This document shows positions 1 through 6,418 of a stretch of 10,548 nt of DNA, piece after piece (the first letter of the stretch is position 1; each line of letters opens with the position of its first letter). Source of the stretch: an uncultured Lachnospiraceae bacterium. Its GTDB lineage: Bacteria; Bacillota; Clostridia; Lachnospirales; Lachnospiraceae. Under the pieces are notes generated by a model, which saw only the letters and a list, made by a program, of their open reading frames with translations, was not told where the DNA came from and ran no database searches. Made by a program: the position numbers and the translations under genes. Location: contig CAJUBR010000086.1 of NCBI GenBank assembly GCA_910584695.1, positions 1 to 10,548 on the forward strand. The letters run 5' to 3'.

Positions 1-1300
1 CCCTTTCATATAATGATTTCCGCTGCCTCATTAATTCACAGATCCTTTGGTACGGCTCCGGTCCCTGCAGCAGCGGTCTGTCCGTATTATCCTTTACACG
101 GTCATAAATTACAGATGGAGCTGCTGTCAGGTAATATACCGTTCCGATCTCCTTTAACAGTCTTGCATTTTCTTCCCGAAGAGGCATTCCTCCTCCGGTA
201 GAAAAGACCGTATTCGATACGGTATTCCTTAAATACATAAGAGTTTCCGTCTCCAATCTACGGAATGCCTCCTCCCCTTCCTCTGCGAAAATGGCAGGGA
301 TCGACTTTCCGGTCCGGTTCTCTATATAGACATCCGTATCTAAAAAATCCATTCCCAGACGTTTTGCAAGCTCTCTTCCCACCGTTGTCTTGCCACTTCC
401 CATAAACCCGGTCAGCACAATATTATCCTTTGGATACACCTTTCGTTTCAGTTCCAGATAAATGTCTTCTGCCGTATTTCGGGAAACCTTGATGCCATGC
501 CACAATTCATAAGCAGCCACTCCCTGATACAACAGCATTTTCAACGCATTATAGGCTTTCCCTCCGTATTTCGTTACCAGTCTCATAAACTTTGTATCTG
601 CCGGATTATAAATTAAATCCACACCAATTCGAACCTTCCGATAAAATACAGGATCATTCAGAACCACCTGATCCTCATTTGGTGCCAAACCAATCGAGGT
701 TGCCTGAAAAACAACCAGATTATCTTCCAAAATCTTTTCATACTCTGTTAGTGCCATTGGAACCACAGTTTCACAGGAAAACGCATGATTCATATCCCCT
801 GCAACAGATTCTGCTTTCTCCCTTGTCCGGTTTAACAGATAAATCTTTTCCGACCTCTCCTTTAAACACATATAAAGGACTGCTTTTGCAGCTCCTCCTG
901 CCCCTAATATCACTACAGTCTGTCCCGTTAGCTCAATTCCATCTTCTTTGATTTGGCGTCTTAATCCCATCATATCTGTGTTGTAACCAATATATCCGTG
1001 TAATTCCTCGTCTCTTACCAGTGTATTTACTGCACCAATCTGTTCCGCCGCTTCGTCAATCCCAGCCAGACTTTCCATCACCTGGTTCTTATAAGGAACC
1101 GTCACATTCAGCCCCAGTATATTTAATTCATAAGCACCTTTTACTGCCTCTGCCAATCCCTCCTTCTCTACTTTAAAGGGCACATAAACAGAAGAAATAT
1201 CTGCTTTTTCACTTAACCCGTTATGAATCACCGGTGAAAGGGTATGTTCCACCGGATTGCCAATCAAACCAATCAGCCTTGTTTTTCCATCCACCTTCAT
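1..1300 (-). CDS. aroE-aroK: Bifunctional shikimate dehydrogenase-shikimate kinase fusion (3' end outside window)
   Basis: This is an open frame of 433 codons without a stop that runs off the left edge. Residues 1-285 are shikimate dehydrogenase, which reduces 3-dehydroshikimate to shikimate with NADPH. Visible motifs are GNPVEHTLSP near residue 14, NVTVPYK with the catalytic Lys at 71, GAVNT, GYNTD, the nucleotide-binding GAGGAAKA near 131, NRTR near 153, and the closing LLYQGVAAYELW. After a linker of about 20 residues comes shikimate kinase, which phosphorylates shikimate with ATP. It shows Walker A GFMGSGKTT near 297, DTD (shikimate binding), AFRR and GGGMP. I checked that the frame is continuous through the junction, so this is a true fusion of two consecutive chorismate-pathway steps and not two genes. 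The start is ATG at 1300 with GAGGA 7 nt upstream; no other in-frame start fits. It lies 43 nt after the YqeG gene, probably in the same transcript. Only the end of the kinase domain (from about LYER) is missing. Confidence 0.95.
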   Translation of the reverse strand, partial: MKVDGKTRLIGLIGNPVEHTLSPVIHNGLSEKADISSVYVPFKVEKEGLAEAVKGAYELNILGLNVTVPYKNQVMESLAGIDEAAEQIGAVNTLVRDEELHGYIGYNTDMMGLRRQIKEDGIELTGQTVVILGAGGAAKAVLYMCLKERSEKIYLLNRTREKAESVAGDMNHAFSCETVVPMALTEYEKILEDNLVVFQATSIGLAPNEDQVVLNDPVFYRKVRIGVDLIYNPADTKFMRLVTKYGGKAYNALKMLLYQGVAAYELWHGIKVSRNTAEDIYLELKRKVYPKDNIVLTGFMGSGKTTVGRELAKRLGMDFLDTDVYIENRTGKSIPAIFAEEGEEAFRRLETETLMYLRNTVSNTVFSTGGGMPLREENARLLKEIGTVYYLTAAPSVIYDRVKDNTDRPLLQGPEPYQRICELMRQRKSLYER

Positions 1301-1307
1301 GCTCTTA

Positions 1308-1312
1308 TCCTC
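1308..1312 (-). promoter_or_regulatory. Ribosome binding site of aroE-aroK
   Basis: GAGGA on the minus strand lies 7 nt before the ATG at 1300. It supports that start; the nearby upstream ATGs in this short gap are out of frame. Confidence 0.6.
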
Positions 1313-1343
1313 TTTTCCATTATATAATCCGCCATAACATCTC

Positions 1344-1868
1344 TTATGCTTCCTTGTCAAACTCCCCTTTCTTCAGATTATGCCTCCTTCTGTAATTCCA
1401 TTTTACATACCGCTCCGGTATTCTTTTTAATATAATCTGAATTTCCTCCCTGGGATTAATCGGGTCCAGTAAAATACTAAAAATCCCTGTCCGTCTTGCC
1501 CCCCATATGTCTGTAAAGATCTGATCCCCGACAAATAATGTATGTTCTCTGTTCGTTCCCAACACCTCCATGGCTCTTTCGTACCCCTGCCGAAACGGCT
1601 TATTTGCTTTATGGATATAGTGTACCTGTAACGGTTCATTAAAAGATTCCACACGTTTTTCATCATTATTGGATAACAGACAAATTTGAAATCCCATTTC
1701 CTTTAAATGCCTGATCAGCCGGAGTGCCGATTGGTCAGCCGGTGAGTCATGTGGCACCAATGTATTATCAATATCAAAAATGACTCCCCGGTATCCTCTT
1801 TCATAATAGGTCTGAAATGGAATATCTTCTTTTTTATCAAAATATCGGTTTGGATATAACTTCTGCAT
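1344..1868 (-). CDS. yqeG: YqeG family HAD-IIIA phosphatase
   Basis: A 174-aa soluble protein of the HAD superfamily, subfamily IIIA, matching the YqeG family in length and layout. HAD motif I is FDIDNT, with the nucleophile Asp32 and acid/base Asp34. Motif II is LLSNN with Ser66. The motif III Lys is in ANKPF (Lys90). Motif IV is GDQIFTD with Asp115 and Asp120 for Mg2+. There is no obvious cap insertion and the C-terminus is basic (RRRHNLKKG). It is predicted to hydrolyse a small phosphorylated substrate in the cytoplasm; the substrate is not evident from sequence. Its nearness to aroE recalls Bacillus subtilis, where yqeG lies close to the shikimate dehydrogenase gene. I chose the ATG at 1868 because AGGAG lies exactly 8 nt upstream. 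An in-frame GTG at 1901 would add 11 residues, but it lies inside a stable hairpin and has no binding site. Confidence 0.92.
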   Translation of the reverse strand: MQKLYPNRYFDKKEDIPFQTYYERGYRGVIFDIDNTLVPHDSPADQSALRLIRHLKEMGFQICLLSNNDEKRVESFNEPLQVHYIHKANKPFRQGYERAMEVLGTNREHTLFVGDQIFTDIWGARRTGIFSILLDPINPREEIQIILKRIPERYVKWNYRRRHNLKKGEFDKEA

Positions 1869-1876
1869 GTTTTGAT

Positions 1877-1881
1877 CTCCT
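1877..1881 (-). promoter_or_regulatory. Ribosome binding site deciding the yqeG start
   Basis: AGGAG on the minus strand, 8 nt before the ATG at 1868. This favours the 174-aa product over the longer one from GTG at 1901. Confidence 0.7.
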
Positions 1882-1895
1882 GTCATTGTGTAGCA

Positions 1896-1940
1896 TAACA
1901 CAAACGGTGCAAAGAATATTCTTCACACCGTTTGTGCTTA
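1896..1940 (-). terminator. Long hairpin between the pilus operon and yqeG; possible weak terminator, attenuator or processing site
   Basis: Two 19-nt arms (1899-1917 and 1918-1936) form an almost perfect palindrome centred at 1917/1918. The two non-complementary positions (1910 with 1925, 1911 with 1924) become G-U wobble pairs in minus-strand RNA but are C-A mismatches in plus-strand RNA. The structure therefore suits the minus transcript. Three more pairs can form outside a single bulged base. What follows the stem on the minus strand is only UUAUGCU, not a clear U tract, so strong intrinsic termination is doubtful. It lies in the 104-nt gap between the fibro-slime gene stop (1973) and the yqeG start (1868). 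It may lower read-through, or protect or process the upstream mRNA. Confidence 0.45.
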
Positions 1941-1972
1941 TTATGATTTTATTTCCCAAAATTCCTGCTGTA

Positions 1973-4909
1973 CTAAGTCAGATTCTTTAAATCCGGAGCC
2001 AATCGTTTTGCTTTTAACTCAAACTGATAATTTACCTTAGGCACATTTGAATCTTCAGGATAGCCAGGATCACCGGGATAAATCCATGCTTTGTTCATTT
2101 CATCATATTTCGGTTCGTTGTCAAGATCACTAAGATAGGATGGATCACCAGGGAATACCCACATTTTGTTCGCCCTATCATACTTTGGTTCAAAATTTAT
2201 GATTAATTCTGTCACCTCTTCACCATTGACAGTTACCTTATAACTGCTTAACACACTGTCATCTAACTTGATTTTATACCTTCCACGAGGAACCTCATTA
2301 AAATTATTTTCGGTAATTGTTAGAACGTTCGGATCATTCTCATACGGCATTTGTTCACTTCCCAGACCGATATAAGGCTGTTTTGCGTACTCGCTCTCTC
2401 CATAAAGATCTCTTTCTATGGTAAATTCTCCATAATCCGCTAATTTCTTCTTTTCATTATCAGTCTGGGCAGCACACACCTTAAGATTGCCGACGATGAG
2501 CTTACACGAAAAGTCACCATCGGAATGACCCTTTGTTGGTACTCTTGCACCTACCTGCCATATGTCATAAGACGCTTCCGGTTTGAAATCAACTCTTCCC
2601 TCTGACATCGGATCAGTAGGATCATCCATATACTCCGTATATCTCTTGTAAGAAGTATCATACTGTGGACCGTCTAGCTCCAGACTGTCTTCCTGAATCA
2701 ACTCTAAGTTTGCAAAATAATTTTTCACCTCTGCAATCTCGGCTGGTGTAAATTCACGTACCTTTTTCCACACTCCGTTTCCTGCGTCATATCCAAACAG
2801 ACCATGAAATTCAAATGTCTTACTTCGTGTAGTATCTACTTCGATGATTGCATTACCATTGGAATCCCTTACTGTATTGCCATTGGCATCCTTTTTCTCC
2901 TTCTTTACTGTAACCTTTAACACACCCGTGCCCCTATCTGTTTCACTCTTATATTTCAGAGTGACACCGTCTACTAATTTAAAATCATCTGCTCCGATTA
3001 CATTGCCAAGGTTATCCTTAATTGTAATATTCTTATTTGTAACCAACTCTCTTTTAGTGGATAAACTATAATTTAAATCTACTAGATAACCGTAAGGCAT
3101 TGCACCTGATTCCACCACTTCATTTGGGAGATTAACATCCATTCTATCCGTCTCCAGTTTCAGATTCATCTTTGCATAGAAATTTGCCTGATCCGTATGA
3201 CGTTCCAGATAGAATAAATCAAGGCTTACTACTTTACCGGATACGATTCCCCATTCCGGATGAGCTGCTGCTATATCGTCCAGATTAAACCTTCCGTTAA
3301 GTGGTATATGAGCACCACCCAGATCAATATATAAATGCCCATCTACAAAAACATATACATCATCATCACCTACGAACTCAAAATACTGACCTGCACCTTC
3401 CTTGTATACAAATTGGCTGTGGGATGAAATGGAATAATGGAAATTATGAAGTGCTCCATCCAACGCACGTAATTCAGGATCCTCTATCGGATATTGTTTT
3501 ACTGCATAATCGGCAATAAACATGCTTCCGCCTGGTATCCTTAAATCTCCTCTGGTAGAATCTCCAGTATCGGAACCATATACATTTCGAATGGTTTTTT
3601 CCGTCCCATTATAAAGTAAGTCATAAACCGGAAGGTATGTACCATTGGCTCCAGCATTCCGTCTGGCTGCCGCAAACTCATATGCAATTTTCGTCTCCCC
3701 AGTACCCGGGTTCTTCTCTTCCAGCTTATGAAAAATCAGATTATCAAATTGATCATATTGTGTACCCCAGCTTGCATGATACTTGAAAAAATGACTGGTT
3801 ACAAAGTATGCATAATCCATACAGGTTCTAATATCTGTCCAGCCTAAATTCTCATCCCCATCAAATTTTGCTTTTGATTCATCATAAATGCCGAGAGGAA
3901 ATCTCACTGCCCCGCCATATGGATTTGCACCAAGATATGCCGAATCCGTCCGATTGGACGTCAAAGTAATATTCCATACACCATACGTTTGCCCCCATGA
4001 TGTTGATTGCATGGCATCCATAAGCGGCTGACCTGCAGGTGTGCTTACTCCTGCCCCCACTCTGATTGTAACTTTAATTTTCCCGTCAGAACCTGTTGTA
4101 ATCACTTCACCGCTAGTATTTGTCATTACACGTTGCCCACTTCCGTCTTCGATTAAAACCTCTGTCTTTCCCATGGACTGCTGACCCCATCCGCTCAGCT
4201 TGTAAGCTGTATTGGCAGTCAGAGTAAACGTTTTAGAAACGGATACATTATAAAAAAATATAATCGCATTTTTTTTCAGAATGTAGATTGGCATCGTTGT
4301 ACTAATCGTATCATCATACACTTCTGCATATACATCGTTATAGGTATAGGTTCCGCCAACGTAACTATATGCCACCCTCTCATTGTTCCTCTTTACTAAA
4401 CGAAGAGAACCGGAACCGCCATCCGGCACCCATACCGTAGTGTCCGAAACATTTGCATTCGTATCCTCAGTCAGAATTAATTCACTGGCTCCGATATATT
4501 TCATCATATTCAGGTAATGATTTGGCTTACTCCATATAGGACTACGACTATGTCCCCAGTGCAGTCTTTTCTGTACCTGCCTTGCAATTCTTTCTACCGT
4601 TTCTTTTTTATAGACAGGTACTCCGTCCGGTCCCAGTTCATCCTCTACCAGCCCTTTTCCTTGTCCTTTTCCATAGTAGTCCTGATACAATTCAAAATCC
4701 GCATCCGCACCACTGGTGTCCAACCACTCAAACAGCAGGTTATCCTGCGGAAAGTCTATTACTTTAATCGGAAAATAAACCTCATCCGGATAACTATCTG
4801 TACCCGAACCGGCAGCTTTTACAGATAAATGATCTGGTATCATCGTTAGTGCCAAGAAAACAACCAATGAAGCATATATCATTTTCTTAATTATCTTTCC
4901 TGCTTTCAT
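1973..4909 (-). CDS. Secreted fibro-slime (PA14-like) domain protein, candidate pilus-tip adhesin
   Basis: A 978-aa exported protein. Residues 1-32 form a signal peptide: Lys-rich start, hydrophobic core at about 10-24, and a probable cleavage after SVKA. The start of the mature part (FPIKVIDF, about 46-53) resembles the N-terminus of fibro-slime proteins. Residues about 220-330 look like a beta-rich module. The hallmark fibro-slime/PA14-like core spans about 485-590: FEFVGDDDVYVFVDG (511-524, an acidic likely metal or ligand loop), DLGGAH (529-534) and LDLFYLERHTDQANF (563-577). Two DxNGN loops sit at 674-686, and a tandem 25-residue repeat at 907-956. There are only three Cys (363, 802, 812), no LPXTG, no C-terminal membrane segment and no lipobox, so it is secreted or held by a partner. 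ATG at 4909 has AGGAG 8 nt upstream, 16 nt after a PilW-like gene. The domain family is known from Fibrobacter (cellulose adhesion) and Dictyostelium. Tip-adhesin function is inferred from operon position. Confidence 0.85.
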   Translation of the reverse strand: MKAGKIIKKMIYASLVVFLALTMIPDHLSVKAAGSGTDSYPDEVYFPIKVIDFPQDNLLFEWLDTSGADADFELYQDYYGKGQGKGLVEDELGPDGVPVYKKETVERIARQVQKRLHWGHSRSPIWSKPNHYLNMMKYIGASELILTEDTNANVSDTTVWVPDGGSGSLRLVKRNNERVAYSYVGGTYTYNDVYAEVYDDTISTTMPIYILKKNAIIFFYNVSVSKTFTLTANTAYKLSGWGQQSMGKTEVLIEDGSGQRVMTNTSGEVITTGSDGKIKVTIRVGAGVSTPAGQPLMDAMQSTSWGQTYGVWNITLTSNRTDSAYLGANPYGGAVRFPLGIYDESKAKFDGDENLGWTDIRTCMDYAYFVTSHFFKYHASWGTQYDQFDNLIFHKLEEKNPGTGETKIAYEFAAARRNAGANGTYLPVYDLLYNGTEKTIRNVYGSDTGDSTRGDLRIPGGSMFIADYAVKQYPIEDPELRALDGALHNFHYSISSHSQFVYKEGAGQYFEFVGDDDVYVFVDGHLYIDLGGAHIPLNGRFNLDDIAAAHPEWGIVSGKVVSLDLFYLERHTDQANFYAKMNLKLETDRMDVNLPNEVVESGAMPYGYLVDLNYSLSTKRELVTNKNITIKDNLGNVIGADDFKLVDGVTLKYKSETDRGTGVLKVTVKKEKKDANGNTVRDSNGNAIIEVDTTRSKTFEFHGLFGYDAGNGVWKKVREFTPAEIAEVKNYFANLELIQEDSLELDGPQYDTSYKRYTEYMDDPTDPMSEGRVDFKPEASYDIWQVGARVPTKGHSDGDFSCKLIVGNLKVCAAQTDNEKKKLADYGEFTIERDLYGESEYAKQPYIGLGSEQMPYENDPNVLTITENNFNEVPRGRYKIKLDDSVLSSYKVTVNGEEVTELIINFEPKYDRANKMWVFPGDPSYLSDLDNEPKYDEMNKAWIYPGDPGYPEDSNVPKVNYQFELKAKRLAPDLKNLT
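2042..2191 (-). repeat. Tandem 25-residue (75-bp) repeat at the C-terminus of the fibro-slime protein
   Basis: Two adjacent copies cover residues 907-931 (2117-2191) and 932-956 (2042-2116). The shared pattern is EPKYDxxNKxWxxPGDPxY, and the two DNA copies are visibly similar, so this looks like a recent duplication. The aromatic residues and PGDP turns are conserved between copies. Confidence 0.85.
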
Positions 4910-4917
4910 TTCACCCT

Positions 4918-4922
4918 CTCCT
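4918..4922 (-). promoter_or_regulatory. Ribosome binding site of the fibro-slime gene
   Basis: AGGAG on the minus strand, 8 nt before ATG 4909 and just after the TAA stop (4926-4928) of the preceding pilin gene. This indicates co-transcription. Confidence 0.7.
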
Positions 4923-4925
4923 TTC

Positions 4926-5837
4926 TTACGGTCCCGGCTTATACTGATACATCTTATTCGGTGCCACCGTCAATACATTTGAATTACAAAGCTGTATTGA
5001 TTCTACATAATTATAGGTATATTGATTGTATCTGGTATCCTGAAAAAGAATATCCAATGCCACCGTGTTTTTCTTTGTGTTTGCTGAAAGGTAGCAATCC
5101 GGGTAACTGCCGTCTATTGCTACTGCTTCTGTCAAAATAGGGCAATCGGCACTGGTAACATTTGCAACTGCTGTGTTATATCCGTCATTATTGACCGTAG
5201 TATCCACATCACCTCGAAACATGTAGATACGATTTCCCTCAAAGCGATAAATAACATAAGCAGGTGCCTCTGCACCTCCGTTTACTTTTTTCTGATATTG
5301 AAGGTATATATATTTTGGTTTTACATAAAACGGTTCCGAACCCCCGGATGTAAGAAGCCGGAAGGACCGTGCATCGGAGTAAGGTGTACCGTCTTCTTTT
5401 ACCAATTTATATTTATTGGCGGCTGTAGTCGTATCCAAAATAATTCTTTCTTGTGCAGCTCCTGCTGCTAAAAAATAATTCGGATAATTATCAACGATCA
5501 ATTCGTTATTTCCGATTGCACCTTTATACACCGCAGTTCTCTTTTTCTTTTTCTTTCCACTGCTGCCCACAGCCTCTAATTCGTTATTCAACTCATAAAG
5601 TTTTTCGTCTTGTGTACATACCCGGATATACGTTGCCTGTATAATGGCATCTGAAAACTGTTCCCCAACTTCCATTGCTTCCGTCTGAAGGTTTAAATTC
5701 CTTTTGTTTTTAGACATAGCCCCGGAGGATGTGCTCATAAACTGGACTACCATAATCATAATAATGGACAAAATCGCCATAGCAACCAGTAATTCAATTA
5801 AAGAAAAACCTTTATTCTTATGCATCTGATTTTTCAA
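4926..5837 (-). CDS. PilW/GspJ-like type IV minor prepilin (TTG start)
   Basis: A 303-aa prepilin. It has a short basic leader, then the peptidase site KNKG^FSLIE with Phe1 and Glu5 of the mature protein, then a hydrophobic helix (LLVAMAILSIIMIMVVQFM) and the amphipathic continuation SKNKRNLNLQTEAMEVGEQF. Prepilin peptidase would cut after Gly10, leaving a pilin subunit anchored by its helix. The rest is beta-rich with five Cys, so disulfides are possible. A run KKKKKR (residues 95-100) stands out. Length and helix layout resemble PilW/GspJ more than a major pilin. The TTG at 5837 is preferred because AAGGAGG ends 8 nt before it; the next ATG (5825) would be 20 nt away. The frame stays open upstream to an ATG at 5900, but that start would put 30 odd residues before the cleavage Gly and overlap the previous gene. 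The gap to the preceding prepilin is 13 nt. Confidence 0.85.
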   Translation of the reverse strand: MKNQMHKNKGFSLIELLVAMAILSIIMIMVVQFMSTSSGAMSKNKRNLNLQTEAMEVGEQFSDAIIQATYIRVCTQDEKLYELNNELEAVGSSGKKKKKRTAVYKGAIGNNELIVDNYPNYFLAAGAAQERIILDTTTAANKYKLVKEDGTPYSDARSFRLLTSGGSEPFYVKPKYIYLQYQKKVNGGAEAPAYVIYRFEGNRIYMFRGDVDTTVNNDGYNTAVANVTSADCPILTEAVAIDGSYPDCYLSANTKKNTVALDILFQDTRYNQYTYNYVESIQLCNSNVLTVAPNKMYQYKPGP

Positions 5838-5845
5838 CTGCTCCA

Positions 5846-5852
5846 CCTCCTT
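5846..5852 (-). promoter_or_regulatory. Ribosome binding site fixing a TTG start for the PilW-like gene
   Basis: AAGGAGG on the minus strand, 8 nt before TTG 5837. Its first two bases are also the last two bases of the TAA stop (5851-5853) of the upstream prepilin gene, an arrangement expected for translational coupling. Confidence 0.75.
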
Positions 5853-6402
5853 ACTCGATGTAATGGTTTCCCGATACCTTATCCAGATAAATGGTGGCAT
5901 ATAACCGGCCGCCTCTTACATACACTTCATATTTGCCACCGCCATATAATGTAGAACCATCCGATTTTAGAAACTGGATAACCAAATTATCATCTTCAGT
6001 ACTACTAACGGCTGCAGCCTTCTGGGTACTATCATTATATACATACTTAATTTGCGTAATATCCTTTGGCAGTATTGCTTCGCAATCTGTATTTGTATTC
6101 GGACTGCGTCCACCGTAATCTATTGTACCACTGCCATCAATCGTTGCGGTCATAATTGCATAGGCACCGTCCGTTCTTTTTGTAATCACCATACAAAGAG
6201 GTTTATCACTTACATTCGATGCCGCCGAAACTGCCTTCGTCCGAACCAGAAGACTGCTGAGCTGACTATCTATCGTATTGACTGCTGTCTGACGCCTTGC
6301 CTGCCGGATCACTCCAATGGATACAAAGGAAGCTCCGGCAAGAATCCCGATAATCGCCATTACAATAATAAGTTCGATTAGTGTATAACCTTTATTCTTC
6401 AA
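5851..6402 (-). CDS. GspH/FimU-like type IV prepilin (TTG start)
   Basis: A 183-aa prepilin with a five-residue leader and the classic site KNKG^YTLIE (Tyr1, Glu5 after cleavage). A hydrophobic helix follows (LIIVMAIIGILAGASFVSIG), then the polar RQARRQTAVNTIDSQLSSLL. The C-terminal half is beta-rich (KYEVYVRGGRLYATIYLD) with two Cys (70 and 107) that could form a disulfide. Size fits FimU/GspH or a small pilin; it is encoded among minor pilins rather than alone, so a minor role is more likely than the major fibre subunit. The first codon is TTG at 6402; no ATG or GTG exists in frame before the cleavage site. The upstream AGGTGGTGG overlaps the TAG stop of the PilX-like gene, from which it is separated by 14 nt. 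Confidence 0.88.
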   Translation of the reverse strand: MKNKGYTLIELIIVMAIIGILAGASFVSIGVIRQARRQTAVNTIDSQLSSLLVRTKAVSAASNVSDKPLCMVITKRTDGAYAIMTATIDGSGTIDYGGRSPNTNTDCEAILPKDITQIKYVYNDSTQKAAAVSSTEDDNLVIQFLKSDGSTLYGGGKYEVYVRGGRLYATIYLDKVSGNHYIE

Positions 6403-6409
6403 TATAACA

Positions 6410-6418
6410 CCACCACCT
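6410..6418 (-). promoter_or_regulatory. Atypical ribosome binding site of the GspH/FimU-like gene
   Basis: AGGTGGTGG on the minus strand overlaps the TAG stop (6417-6419) of the upstream gene and precedes the TTG at 6402. It is less canonical than the AGGAGG sites of its neighbours. Confidence 0.5.

Noticed and set aside
592..951. Plus-strand open frame of 119 codons
   Set aside because: It lies antisense to the AroE domain, whose motifs are unmistakable, and its product is a low-complexity Pro/Leu/Ser sequence with no plausible domain.
1427..1666. Minus-strand open frame of 79 codons inside yqeG in another frame
   Set aside because: The overlapping frame carries all four HAD motifs; this one has none.
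1896..1940. Palindrome as a DNA operator or part of a mobile element end
   Set aside because: The mismatches are wobble pairs only in minus-strand RNA, and there is no transposase, direct repeat or partner copy in the window.
1937..1972. Possible promoter for yqeG (CATAAT as a -10 box)
   Set aside because: No acceptable -35 element at the right distance on the minus strand; AT-rich spacer alone is not enough.
1973..2060. Sortase (LPXTG) or membrane anchor at the C-terminus of the fibro-slime protein
   Set aside because: The end reads FELKAKRLAPDLKNLT with no LPXTG-like motif, hydrophobic stretch or terminal basic anchor.
4517..4828. Plus-strand open frame of 103 codons
   Set aside because: Antisense to the N-terminal part of the fibro-slime protein; no ribosome binding site logic or recognisable domain, so a chance shadow.
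5838..5900. N-terminal extension of the PilW-like protein from ATG 5900
   Set aside because: It overlaps the upstream prepilin gene and gives an abnormally long leader; the TTG at 5837 has AGGAGG at 8 nt.
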